64,000 nucleotides of DNA, taken from NCBI GenBank assembly GCA_038253135.1, contig JBBSHJ010000001.1, forward strand, positions 50,817-114,816. Reading direction: 5' to 3'. The notes under the pieces were generated by a model, which was given only the letters and a program-made list of their open reading frames with translations, made no database searches and was not told where the DNA came from. The DNA comes from JBBSHJ01 sp038253135 (lineage in GTDB: Bacteria; Actinomycetota; Actinomycetes; Mycobacteriales; QHCD01). Shown piece by piece: positions 8,567 to 16,728 of the stretch. Both the position numbers and the translations under genes were made by a program. Each line of letters begins with the position of its first letter. Position 1 is the stretch's first letter.

Positions 8567-9585
8567 CCGCGGCAAGAACCGTCCGGACCATTCCCGGCGA
8601 CGCGCCGCTCCGGGCGGCCGTCGTCGGTGCCGGCGGGATGGGCAAGGGCTGGATCAGCACCGTCGCCGGGTCACCGCTCGTCGAGCTGGTCGGGGTCGTC
8701 GATCTCGACGAGTCGGCGGCGCTCGCGGCCGCACCGGACGGCGTGCCCGTCGGCACTTCGCTCGGAGCGTTGGCCGCGCAGGTCGGGGCCGAGGTCGTCA
8801 TCGACGTGACGGTGCCGGAGGCGCACCTTCCGGTCACACTGGAGGCGCTCGGCCTCGGGTTGCCGGTGCTCGGCGAGAAACCGCTAGCCGCGTCGATGGC
8901 CGCGGCCCGCCAGTTGATGGACGCGGCGGAGAAATCCGGCGAATTATTCATGGTGAGTCAGAATCGGCGCTTCAACCCGCTGCTGTTCGATTTCAAGCAC
9001 CGAGTCGACGCGCTCGGTGGCGCTCAGATCCTGACCCACGAATTCTTCAAAGCACCGCATTTCGGCGGATTCCGCGATGCGATGGAGCATCCGTTGCTGC
9101 TGGACATGGCGATCCACAATTTCGACGCCGCCCGGTTCGTGCTCGGCGGGGACGCGATCGCGGTGTATTGCGAGGAGTACAACCCGTCGTGGAGCTGGTA
9201 CGACGGCGCCGCCGCTGCGACGCTGATCGCCGAATTCGCCGGTGGCGCGCGCTATGTCTACACCGGAAGCTGGTGCAGCGAGGGCCTCGAGACCTCCTGG
9301 GACACCCGGTGGCGGGCCAGCTGTCCCGGTGGCTCGGCGGTGTGGGATGGCGATCATCCGGCGGAGTCGGAGCCAGCCGTGCACGGCGTACCGCCGGCGC
9401 CGCCGGCGAACGGCATCGAGGGCTCGCTGGCGGCCTTCGTGCACGCGCTGCGCACCGGCGAGGCTCCGATGGGCGAGTGCCACGATAACCTGCAGAGCCT
9501 CGCACTGGTCCACGCCGCCATCGCCTCGGCCGATCAGGGACGCAAGGTGACGCTCGAAGAGGTGCTGACCGCCGCGCGTCCGTGA
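8563..9585 (+). CDS. Gfo/Idh/MocA-family NAD(P)-dependent oxidoreductase
   Basis: The N-terminal Rossmann fold shows the dinucleotide loop AVVGAGGMGKGW. The family motif EKP is present in GEKPLAAS, and DMAIHNFDAARFVLGGD carries the conserved histidine of the active site. At 340 residues it has normal length. These enzymes oxidise or reduce sugars, inositols or sugar acids. Translation probably begins at the TTG that overlaps the stop of the dehydratase, so dehydrogenation and dehydration of one substrate are likely linked. Its substrate is unknown. Confidence 0.9.
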   Translation: MTAARTVRTIPGDAPLRAAVVGAGGMGKGWISTVAGSPLVELVGVVDLDESAALAAAPDGVPVGTSLGALAAQVGAEVVIDVTVPEAHLPVTLEALGLGLPVLGEKPLAASMAAARQLMDAAEKSGELFMVSQNRRFNPLLFDFKHRVDALGGAQILTHEFFKAPHFGGFRDAMEHPLLLDMAIHNFDAARFVLGGDAIAVYCEEYNPSWSWYDGAAAATLIAEFAGGARYVYTGSWCSEGLETSWDTRWRASCPGGSAVWDGDHPAESEPAVHGVPPAPPANGIEGSLAAFVHALRTGEAPMGECHDNLQSLALVHAAIASADQGRKVTLEEVLTAARP

Positions 9586-9635
9586 CCCGGACCCGTCGTG
9601 GCTCGTGCCGGTGCGCGGCCGGCCCTCGCGGCTGG

Positions 9636-10451
9636 TCAGGCGGGTGCGGTCGCGGTCGGCTCGTTCTCGATGCGGGTCAGCCAGTAGTCGAAGTCGTACG
9701 TCGCCTCGCCGGTCAGGTGCCGCCACAGCCGCGCCCGGTTAATGAGCTCGAGGCGTGCGGTCGCGTTTTCGTACCAGGCAAACCGCTGCCGCAGCGCCTC
9801 CTCGACCTCCGGTGAGTCGAGGTCGGTGGTGTTCCACAGCCGTTCCTGGCGGACGGTCGGGTTGAGCCGGATCTTGTACATGTAACGCAGCTGGTCGCTG
9901 TCGTTGCGCCGGCCACAGTGCCAGATGCCGTGGTGCAGGATCAGCACGGTGCCGGCCGGGCAGGTCAGCGGGATCTGGCCGCGCAGATTCTGATAGCGCC
10001 CGATGTCGGTCTCATTGATCCGGCGCAGGTGGCTGCCCGGTACGACGAGCGTGCCGCCCATTTCCGGCGTCACCTCGTGCGGGTAATACATGAGCTGGAT
10101 GTCGAACGCCGTCCGGATGTCGATGATCGCATCGGCGTGCAGATGCTGCGACTCGCCGCCACGGGCCGGGCGTACGTGCGTCGCGTGGTGATCGACGAGG
10201 GGCGCCGGCCCGACGAGGCTGGCGATCGCGCCGGCGACCCGCGGGTGGCCGAGGATCGCGGTAATTGCCGGCTGGTCGGCGTACGCCTCTGACAGCGGGA
10301 TTCCCGCCGGTACGCCGGGAAGTCCGGCCTCGATGACCGTCATGGCGGCTTGGTTGGTCGCGCCGTCGATGATGCCGTCGAACCGCAGCATTCCGGCGGC
10401 GACGAACTGTGCCATCTGGACGGAGTTGAGTAACGTCGGCTGCGCCGTCAT
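9636..10451 (-). CDS. phytanoyl-CoA dioxygenase (PhyH) family Fe(II)/2-oxoglutarate oxygenase
   Basis: The 271-residue protein has the PhyH double-stranded beta-helix. HLHADAIIDI contains the H-x-D iron pair, the later HHGIWHCGRRND supplies the distal His and the 2-oxoglutarate-binding Arg, and GGTLVVPGSHL lies between them. Members hydroxylate or otherwise oxidise small molecules. ATG at 10451 overlaps the stop of the upstream 93-residue gene (ATGA), so the two are made together. It converges with the dehydrogenase gene at about 50 bp distance, and its substrate may come from the same catabolic route. Confidence 0.88.
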   Translation of the reverse strand: MTAQPTLLNSVQMAQFVAAGMLRFDGIIDGATNQAAMTVIEAGLPGVPAGIPLSEAYADQPAITAILGHPRVAGAIASLVGPAPLVDHHATHVRPARGGESQHLHADAIIDIRTAFDIQLMYYPHEVTPEMGGTLVVPGSHLRRINETDIGRYQNLRGQIPLTCPAGTVLILHHGIWHCGRRNDSDQLRYMYKIRLNPTVRQERLWNTTDLDSPEVEEALRQRFAWYENATARLELINRARLWRHLTGEATYDFDYWLTRIENEPTATAPA

Positions 10452-10729
10452 TTCGCGATCTCCTCCAACCGCTCGAAATAGAATTCGTGCTTGAGGAACG
10501 ACGTGTCCCATTCGTGCCCGGGCTGCGGTGGGACCAGCTGCGCGGCCTGGATCAGCCGCCAGCCGTCGCGCAACGCCGCGAGCCCGGTGGGGTACGGCGG
10601 CTCCGAGCTGTCGCCGGTGGCGAAATCGGTCCTGCCGGTGCCGTCGTACTGCGCCCAGCCGGTCACGCTGCTGTCCAGCGCCGAGTCGTTCAAATACAGG
10701 ACGAGCACCTGCTGCCGTACCGCCGTCAT
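10448..10729 (-). CDS. small conserved protein coupled to the PhyH-family oxygenase
   Basis: This 93-residue protein begins with VRQQVLVLYLNDSALDSSV and ends with DGWRLIQAAQLVPPQPGHE, then TSFLKHEFYFERL. I recognise the last block as a small, uncharacterised conserved family often found beside sugar-catabolic enzymes: it ends with an aromatic E-F-x-F-E-R-L. No catalytic motif is visible. The ATGA overlap with the oxygenase start argues for a partner or modulator. A beta-strand-rich start and Trp/Arg near the end suggest a small alpha/beta fold. Confidence 0.75.
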   Translation of the reverse strand: MTAVRQQVLVLYLNDSALDSSVTGWAQYDGTGRTDFATGDSSEPPYPTGLAALRDGWRLIQAAQLVPPQPGHEWDTSFLKHEFYFERLEEIAK

Positions 10730-10860
10730 CTGCCGCCCTCAGTGAATCCTCGGATGATTTCGAGTCAACGCTACTCATCGCGTGGCGCTGCGGGCGAATC
10801 GATTGACCGGATCCGGCTGTGGAGTTGTGCGCTTCGGTCCGCCCGGGAGCAGGCGAGCCA

Positions 10861-12123
10861 TCACGCATCGGCCGCATGCGTGACGTCCGGGTGACGGGTG
10901 GCTCGGCTCAACGTGGCTCCGGTGACGATCGCGACGAGGACTCCGGCGGCGCCCGCACCGGCGAGCACGGTCCGCGGTGACGCTGAGGTCAACGCGAACC
11001 CGCCGCCAAGATAGGAGAGTCCCGCGGCGAGGCCGATCGCGGTGTAGAAGTTCGCGAAGACGCGCGATTGCATCGCCGTCGGCACGTAGCGCTGCAGCAG
11101 CGTGTTACCGCCGGCGTCCTGTGCGGCGATCCCGAGGCCGCGAACGATCTGGCTGGTTATCGCCAAGGCGATGATCCATGACAGGCCGGTCGCCAGGTTG
11201 CCAAGGCTGTTGAGGGCGATGCCGCCGACCAGGAACAGGTGAGGTGCTTCGCGCCGAATACGGGTCAGTGCGAGGAAACCGATTAGCAGCCCAGCGTCAG
11301 CTCCCGCGTAGAGCAGGCTGGTGAGGGAGCTGCTGGCGTGCAACGTGTCTTTGGCCAGGAAGACCAGCGCGACGTCGTCCAAGGCGGTGCACGCGACCAG
11401 CGCACTGAAACCGAGGACCGTCGTCCGCACGATCCGGTTACTCCACATGTAACGCAGGCCAGTTACGACGTCCCGCCAGATGCCTTGGCGAGTCTCACCT
11501 GCCCGCGGGTAGGGATGCGGCGCGGTGGGTGGAAGGTCCGGTAGCCGCCAGAGCAGGGTGACGGAGACGGCGAAGGTGAGCGCGTCAACGAGTAGGACTC
11601 CGCGCAGACCCACCAGCGGCGTGAGCACAGCCACGCCGAGGGGGCCGACGATTGCCAGTCCGTAGGTGCCGAAACCGATGATCGAATTCGCCCGAGTCAG
11701 ATCTGATTCGGGCACCAACTGCGGTACGGCGCTCGAGGACGCCGGCTGGAAGGCACTGGCGAGGTTGGCATTGATCGCGACGAGAATCAGCAATCCGGCG
11801 AGCCCGGGCATCCAGAGGGCCAGCATCAGCACCGCTGCGGCTTGCAGGACCTGCGTCGTGATCATCAGTCGGCGGCGGTCGAATCGGTCACCGAGGGAGC
11901 CCAGGACTGGGCTGAACAGGCTCGGTGCAAAATCACCGACGATCAGCAGTGCCGCCACGGCCGGACCACCGGAACGGTGCGCGACGTATAACAACAAAGC
12001 CATGTGGGCCAGCGAGTCGCCGGCAAATGACACCGTGCGCCCGGACCACAGCAAGCCGAATCCGGGATTGTGTCGAAGCAGACCCCACCCGCGACGCCGA
12101 CCCGACGCCGCATCGGACACCAT
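10861..12123 (-). CDS. MFS transporter (EntS/MFS_3-like exporter)
   Basis: The 420-residue membrane protein has about twelve hydrophobic segments and the MFS loop motif GDRFDRRRLM after the second one. FQPASSSAVPQLVP and the long internal loop (RLPDLPPTAPHPYP) are typical of the MFS_3/EntS exporter family. Such proteins export siderophores, antibiotics or other small molecules. ATG at 12123 starts after a stretch with no other frame. The gene stands alone: neither the PhyH pair nor the VOC remnant shares its operon. Confidence 0.88.
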   Translation of the reverse strand: MVSDAASGRRRGWGLLRHNPGFGLLWSGRTVSFAGDSLAHMALLLYVAHRSGGPAVAALLIVGDFAPSLFSPVLGSLGDRFDRRRLMITTQVLQAAAVLMLALWMPGLAGLLILVAINANLASAFQPASSSAVPQLVPESDLTRANSIIGFGTYGLAIVGPLGVAVLTPLVGLRGVLLVDALTFAVSVTLLWRLPDLPPTAPHPYPRAGETRQGIWRDVVTGLRYMWSNRIVRTTVLGFSALVACTALDDVALVFLAKDTLHASSSLTSLLYAGADAGLLIGFLALTRIRREAPHLFLVGGIALNSLGNLATGLSWIIALAITSQIVRGLGIAAQDAGGNTLLQRYVPTAMQSRVFANFYTAIGLAAGLSYLGGGFALTSASPRTVLAGAGAAGVLVAIVTGATLSRATRHPDVTHAADA

Positions 12124-12298
12124 GACCTACTTCCTTTCCGGCTCCGCGCCGGGGGGCGCACGTAGGAATCCGCTATCCGGCAGAGCGCAACTGCCGGTTG
12201 GCTTCGGTCCCGTGTTCGGTGCCGGTCGGCGGCCGCGATTGCCTGATCCGCATTCTTCGCCATGTCGACAGGGTCGGCCAGTCGATTATCGTTTCAGG

Positions 12299-12613
12299 TC
12301 CGCCTTCTACTCACGGCTGCTCGGCTGGCCGATGGGCACGGTGGAGCAGGCGCCCGACGAACCGCCGAACGACGGATTTGTGCGGATCTGGCCGCCGCCG
12401 GGCGAGACGGGACCGACCCTGAATTTCGCGTACAAGCGAGCGTTCACTCCGCCGATATGGCCGAGCGCGGCGGGTGCGCAAAACGCCACGCAGCATCTCG
12501 ATATCGGCGCGGACGACCTCGACGCGGCGGAGACTTGGGCAATCGAGGCAGGCGCTACGCGCGACGAGCATCGGTGCGGTGCGGTGCGGTGCGGTGCGGT
12601 GCGCGGAATTTAG
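12299..12613 (+). pseudogene. broken VOC-family (glyoxalase/bleomycin-resistance-like) gene
   Basis: AFYSRLLGWPMGTVE, PTLNFAYKRAFTPPIWPSAA and ATQHLDIGADDLDAAETWAI are clear paralogues of the intact VOC protein at 14505-14906. The N-terminal strand with the first metal ligand is missing, and no start codon suits it. After AIEAGAT the sequence runs into a (CGGTG)6 slippage tract and stops, so the last strand is also lost. It is a dead copy. Confidence 0.75.
12572..12602. repeat. pentanucleotide tract (CGGTG)6
   Basis: Six perfect copies of CGGTG run from 12572 to 12601 plus one extra base. The tract sits exactly where the VOC remnant loses homology, so slippage here probably helped to destroy or delete the end of that gene. 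At five bases, each copy gained or lost would also shift any frame read through it. Confidence 0.9.
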
Positions 12614-12683
12614 CTGACTCGACCGGCCAAATATTGAATTGCTTCCCTTGCCCTGCGTCGGCGAGGCGGGTAGAATCGAACAC

Positions 12684-14054
12684 ATGTTTGGGCAATCGGT
12701 CGGGGAGCCAGCGGTGGCGCTGACGGTCGCGGAGATCCGCGAGTTCGTCGCCCGGCTGGCAGTGCCGGTGAAGGGCGAGGACTCGGCCGGCCTGGTGGAC
12801 CGGCTTGATGGGTTGGAGCGGCTTAAGGCCGCCGCGGGCGGAGCCCAGCTGATCGCGAGCGTCGAGGTGGCCGATCGGGAGCTGGCCCGGGATGCGGCGG
12901 CCGGGGTGCCGCTGCGGCGGCGCGGTGAGGCCGCCGGGGCGCTAGTCGGTTTCGCCTGCCGGATTTCTCCGTGGGCGGGCACCCGTCGGATCGCCGAGGG
13001 CCGGGTGCTGGTCGAGGACCTGCCGCGCACTCTGTCCGCGCTGCGCCGGGGTGAGATTTCGCAGTGGCGGGCGACGATCGTGGCCCGGGCCAGCGCGGCG
13101 TTGGACGCAGCAGCACGGCGGCGGGTGGACGCCGAGCTCGCCGCCGAGCTGCCCAAGCTCGGGGATCGCAAGCTCAAGGCGGCGGCGAGTGCGGCGGCGT
13201 ATCAGGCGGATCCAGAGGGTTTCGTCGCCCGGCGGGCCAAGGCCGAAGCCGACCGGCGGGTCACGGTGCGCCCGGCCCCGGACACGATGGCCTATCTGAC
13301 CGCGTTGTTGCCGGTGGAGCAGGCCGTCGCCGTCTACGCCGCGTTGGATCGGTATGCCAAGACGTTGATCGCCGCCGGGGATGCGCGGGCGCGGGACCAG
13401 ATCATGGCCGACACGGCGTACGAGCGGCTGACCGGGCAAGTCGTCGCGGACGGGGTGGCGGTGGAGATCGGGCTGATCCTGGACGCCGAAACCCTGTTTG
13501 CCGGCGGCACCGCGCCGGCGACGATTCGTGGCTACGGGGCGATCCCGGCCAGCCTGGCCCGCACCCTGGCCACCGGCGGTGCCCGGCGGACCGGGGCGCA
13601 GCGGCGGCGGTCGCGGGCCTGGCTGCGGCGGCTGTTCTGTCGCCGCGACGGGCAGCTGGTGGCGATGGACTCCCGTCGCCGCGGCTTCGATGACGGGATC
13701 CGGGAGTTGATCGCGATCCGCGACCACGACACCTGTCGCACGCCGTTTTGCGACGCGCCACTGCGGCATGCCGATCACGCCGTGCCCCGCCACGACGGCG
13801 GCCCGACCCGGGTGGGTAATGGGCAGGGTCTGTGCGAAGCCTGCAATTACCGCAAGGAGCACCCGGGCTGGCGCACCACCGTCATCGATGACGGCAGCAA
13901 ACCCTGGCAACCCCACCGCGTCCGCACCGTTTTACCCACCGGACATGCCTACGACTCGACCGCACCACCAATCACACCGGAAACCAGCCGGGTCGAGCGG
14001 CACCTGCGCATCGATCTCGCTTTCCGCTCACCACCAGATCAGCGGGCCAGCTGA
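12684..14054 (+). CDS. DUF222 / HNH endonuclease domain protein (13E12-like)
   Basis: The 456-residue protein has a helical DUF222 region (about residues 30-290, with RRGEISQWRATIVARA and LTALLPVEQAVAVYAALD) and a C-terminal HNH nuclease module. In that module C-R-T-P-F-C, ADHAVPRHDGGPT and NGQGLCEACNYRKE supply the Cys pairs and the His/Asn active site. The family is highly multiplied in actinobacteria and includes the M. tuberculosis REP13E12 repeats; its mobile nature is suspected but unproven. ATG at 12684 begins the family-like start. Here it lies between two copies of a VOC gene, one broken, which supports insertion by a mobile event. Confidence 0.9.
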   Translation: MFGQSVGEPAVALTVAEIREFVARLAVPVKGEDSAGLVDRLDGLERLKAAAGGAQLIASVEVADRELARDAAAGVPLRRRGEAAGALVGFACRISPWAGTRRIAEGRVLVEDLPRTLSALRRGEISQWRATIVARASAALDAAARRRVDAELAAELPKLGDRKLKAAASAAAYQADPEGFVARRAKAEADRRVTVRPAPDTMAYLTALLPVEQAVAVYAALDRYAKTLIAAGDARARDQIMADTAYERLTGQVVADGVAVEIGLILDAETLFAGGTAPATIRGYGAIPASLARTLATGGARRTGAQRRRSRAWLRRLFCRRDGQLVAMDSRRRGFDDGIRELIAIRDHDTCRTPFCDAPLRHADHAVPRHDGGPTRVGNGQGLCEACNYRKEHPGWRTTVIDDGSKPWQPHRVRTVLPTGHAYDSTAPPITPETSRVERHLRIDLAFRSPPDQRAS

Positions 14055-14504
14055 GATGTGGTACGACGAGGCGCATGAGCGCAAGCAGCAGATTCGCTAT
14101 CAGCGATATGACCGTCGTGCCGCCCGACGCGCCCGGCCCAGGGATGGGCGGACGGTGGTCGCCGACGAGCCGTCAGGCGACGAGTTGATCGCGGCGGTAA
14201 AGGCGGAGGATCAGTCCCCCGATCGCTCTGGTGCCGTGCGCCGAGCGGGCGACCAAATTGGGTCAGGCAGCGCAGACGATTTCGGCCTTGTTTGATTTCC
14301 AGGCCTTGCTGCGCGACCCGGACCCTTGACCGAGGATGTCGTGGGCATCTATGAGGCGGGCACCAGGCGTGAGATGTGCCGGGAAGCCTTCGTCATCGCT
14401 TTTCGGATCACCGATCTGCGACGCCACATGCGTCGCGGACCCGACGATGTCATCCGTCTCGTGTCCACTTGGACGCCTTGAGGTAGGGAGGATGTGAGGT
14501 CACC
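14055..14504 (+). other. 450-bp stretch of gene debris
   Basis: No intact gene is visible. Two short frames look like protein remains. One is a shifting frame at about 14060-14329 that includes ELIAAVKAEDQSPDRS and, after a frame change, ATKLGQAAQTISALFDFQAL. The other is 14341-14481, 46 codons, with GIYEAGTRREMCREAFVIAF and PDDVIRLVSTWTP. I recognise neither. This debris separates the DUF222 gene from the intact VOC gene and may be part of the same insertion or duplication. Confidence 0.4.
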
Positions 14505-14906
14505 ATGGCAAAGCTTCGCTTCGAGGTCGGCGCACTCACGATCGGGGCTTATGATCCACGCGCCCTCGCTGGTTTCTATTCACGATTACTCGGCTGGCCG
14601 ATGGGCACGGTGGAGGAGCCCAAGGGCAACGAGCCGGCGCACGGCGGATTTGCCCGGATCTGCCCACTGGAGGGCGAGACCGCGCCGACCCTCAACTTCG
14701 AATACGAGCGGGAATTCACCTCGCCGGTGTGGCCGAGCGTCGCCGGTGGGCCAAACGCCACGCAGCATCTCGACATCGGCGTCGACGACCTCGATGCGGC
14801 TGCGGCTTGGGCGATCGAATGCGGCGCCACGCTTGCCGGGCATCAGCCGCAGCCGCACGTCCGGGTGATGCTTGATCCCGAGGGTCATCCCTTCTGCCTG
14901 TGCTGA
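14505..14906 (+). CDS. VOC-family protein
   Basis: This 133-residue protein has the paired beta-alpha-beta-beta-beta units of the vicinal oxygen chelate fold. It starts with the strand EVGALTIGAYDPRALAGFYSRLLGWPM, continues through ATQHLDIGVDDLDAAAAWAI and ends with VRVMLDPEGHPFCLC. Actinobacterial relatives are annotated as glyoxalase- or bleomycin-resistance-like, with unknown ligands. ATG at 14505 follows GGTCACC with weak ribosome-site character (GAGG 10 bases upstream). It is the complete copy of the gene broken at 12299-12613. Confidence 0.85.
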   Translation: MAKLRFEVGALTIGAYDPRALAGFYSRLLGWPMGTVEEPKGNEPAHGGFARICPLEGETAPTLNFEYEREFTSPVWPSVAGGPNATQHLDIGVDDLDAAAAWAIECGATLAGHQPQPHVRVMLDPEGHPFCLC

Positions 14907-15044
14907 CCGGCGATGTCTCGCGATGATCAGCTGCAGCCGGAGGCCGGCAGTACACACGCGGAGAAGATCCGCCGTCCACGTCCTCGGGCCATCGATCCCC
15001 CTTCGGCCACGATCCAACCGCAACCGACCGGGCCGCAATACGCC

Positions 15045-15995
15045 CTAGATGATCGGCTCTGTGAGGGATCGTCCTGCGTCCAGCGGGTGTAGATGCACGT
15101 CGATCGCGGGATCTGGTCGCGAGACCAGTGTGCCGGCGTGGGCCACCGCGGTCGCGCCCCAGCGCAGGGCGGTGGCCAGCCGGTCGGCCGCGGACGAGTG
15201 GAGACCGGCGGCGATCAGGTAGCCGGCCAGCAGCGCGTCGCCGGCTCCGACCGTGTTGACCACGCGGCGTACCGGCGCGGTCCCGTGCCACACGCCCTCA
15301 GCCTCGGCCAGCAGCGCGCCGTCGGCTCCGAGGGACACGAGCACCGCGCCGACCCCCCGGCGTACCAACGCTTCCGCGGCCGCAGCGACGTCGCCGACGG
15401 TGTGCAGCGGACGGCCGGTCAGCTCGGCGAGCTCGGTCGCGTTGGGTTTGAGGAGATCGGGCTGCGCAGGGAGTACGCCGGCCAGCGCGGCGCCCGACGT
15501 ATCGACCGCAACCCGGCGACCGGCGGCCCGGGCCCGCTCGACCGCGCTGGCCAGGTCGGCAGGGGAGAACCCGGCGGGAAGGCGGCCGCACCACGCCAGC
15601 CACCCGGGGCCGGGGAGCAATGACGCCTCGACGAGCGCGGAGACCTCAGACGATGACAGGGCCGGCCCCGGCTCGTTGATCTTGGTCGTTTCCCCATCGG
15701 CGCCGACGACCGAGATATTGGCGCGGACAGATCCGCTGATGGGGACGGCGGTGCACGGAAGTCCGGTCCCGGCTAACAATTCGAGGAGCTCCTCGCCGGT
15801 CCGTCCACCGCACGGGAAGACGGCCGTCGCGCCGTGTCCGGCGGCATGAGCGGCGAGCGCGACGTTGATGCCCTTGCCGCTCGGCTCGATGCAGGGAGGT
15901 GACGTCGCCCGGTTGAGCACGCCCGGCACCAGCCGCTGCACGTGCAGCGTCCGGTCGACGCTCGGATTTGGCGTGACGGTGACCAGCGCCGTCAT
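15045..15995 (-). CDS. fruK: 1-phosphofructokinase family hexose kinase
   Basis: The 316-residue protein is a PfkB-family kinase of the FruK/LacC type. It has the N-terminal VTPNPSVDRT, the sugar-binding GKGINVALAAHAAGHGA, and the C-terminal catalytic loop NTVGAGDALLAGYL with its Asp base. The reaction is fructose-1-phosphate (or tagatose-6-phosphate) to the bisphosphate. ATG at 15995 overlaps the stop of the upstream AraC-type sensor fragment (ATGA). No PTS or aldolase gene is adjacent, which is unusual for a true FruK, so the substrate may differ. Confidence 0.87.
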   Translation of the reverse strand: MTALVTVTPNPSVDRTLHVQRLVPGVLNRATSPPCIEPSGKGINVALAAHAAGHGATAVFPCGGRTGEELLELLAGTGLPCTAVPISGSVRANISVVGADGETTKINEPGPALSSSEVSALVEASLLPGPGWLAWCGRLPAGFSPADLASAVERARAAGRRVAVDTSGAALAGVLPAQPDLLKPNATELAELTGRPLHTVGDVAAAAEALVRRGVGAVLVSLGADGALLAEAEGVWHGTAPVRRVVNTVGAGDALLAGYLIAAGLHSSAADRLATALRWGATAVAHAGTLVSRPDPAIDVHLHPLDAGRSLTEPII

Positions 15996-16405
15996 GTGTG
16001 GGCCGCCGCGAGGCGGTGATCACGCGGGCTGCCGGTGAGCAGGGCGGTCTGGCCGGTCGTGCTGTTGCCCCACGCGCGTAACCGGACGTCGCACATGTCC
16101 GAGAGCTGCGGGCCGTCTGGAATCGCGTAGTTCTGGGCGGGCAGGATCACGACCTGCGGTGGCGTGCCGGGCTCGTCGGAGACGACGTACGGCGTCGGGC
16201 CGCGCAGGATCGTGACGTCGCCGGCCGCGAGCCCCGCCGGTGATGCGCTCTCAGGGGTGATCCAGCCCGATCCGCGGAGCACGGCGGCGAGCGTGCACGG
16301 CGCCTGATCCTTTATCCGCAGCGACCAGGGCGGATCGAGTTGCGACCGCAGGACGAAGGCGCTCTGCGCGCGCGGCCCGTCGAGCAGCCCGGCCAGCGCG
16401 TCCAT
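15992..16405 (-). CDS. AraC-type cupin sensor domain without its DNA-binding part
   Basis: The 137 residues match the N-terminal cupin (Cupin_6) domain of AraC-family regulators: MDALAGLLDGPRAQSAFVLR, DPPWSLRIKDQAPCTLAAVL, LAAGDVTILRGPTPYVVSD and the tail LRAWGNSTTGQTALLTGS. A complete regulator is about 300 residues and ends in two helix-turn-helix motifs. Here the frame ends right after the cupin and overlaps the start of the kinase gene. Either a deletion fused the 5' part of the regulator to the kinase, or a stand-alone ligand sensor is kept. No HTH fragment lies nearby. Confidence 0.7.
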   Translation of the reverse strand: MDALAGLLDGPRAQSAFVLRSQLDPPWSLRIKDQAPCTLAAVLRGSGWITPESASPAGLAAGDVTILRGPTPYVVSDEPGTPPQVVILPAQNYAIPDGPQLSDMCDVRLRAWGNSTTGQTALLTGSPRDHRLAAAHT

Positions 16406-16412
16406 CCGGCCA

Positions 16413-16598
16413 GCGTACGTCGGGTGACGAGGAAGCGAGCACACGAGCGAGGAACGAGCGAGGCGCGCAGCGACCGAGGAGACCGCGCGGGTGCGTACGT
16501 CGGGTGACGAGGAAGCGAGCACACGAGCGAGGAACGAGCGAGGCGCGCAGCGACCGAGGAGGCCGCGCGGGTGCGTACGTCGGTTGACGAGGAAGCGA
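16413..16598. repeat. 80-bp tandem repeat, 2.3 copies
   Basis: Two 80-bp units (16413-16492 and 16493-16572) differ at a single position (GACCGCGCG against GGCCGCGCG), and a 26-bp third copy follows to 16598. The unit holds the internally repetitive AACGAGCGAGGCGCGCAGCG. A diverged relative of its core lies at 46191-46220. The array starts 8 bases upstream of the AraC-sensor start codon and could carry or disturb its promoter. Confidence 0.92.
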
Positions 16599-16666
16599 CG
16601 GCCGTGGGCTGCCTCGGGCGGGCCGCACAACCGCGCCGGCGGCAGCCCTGAGGGCTCACGTGACGG

Positions 16667-16704
16667 AACCGGCCCGGCGTACCCCTCGGTACGCCGGGCC
16701 GGTT
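16667..16704. terminator. strong hairpin, probable terminator
   Basis: A perfect 17-bp stem (AACCGGCCCGGCGTACC with its complement) closes a 4-base CCTC loop. It is followed by TTT on the plus strand and lies 25 bases beyond the stop of the minus-strand acidic protein gene. It is the strongest hairpin I noticed in the window. Confidence 0.7.
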
Positions 16705-16728
16705 TGAGCCCTGGCGATAGTGCGCGGA

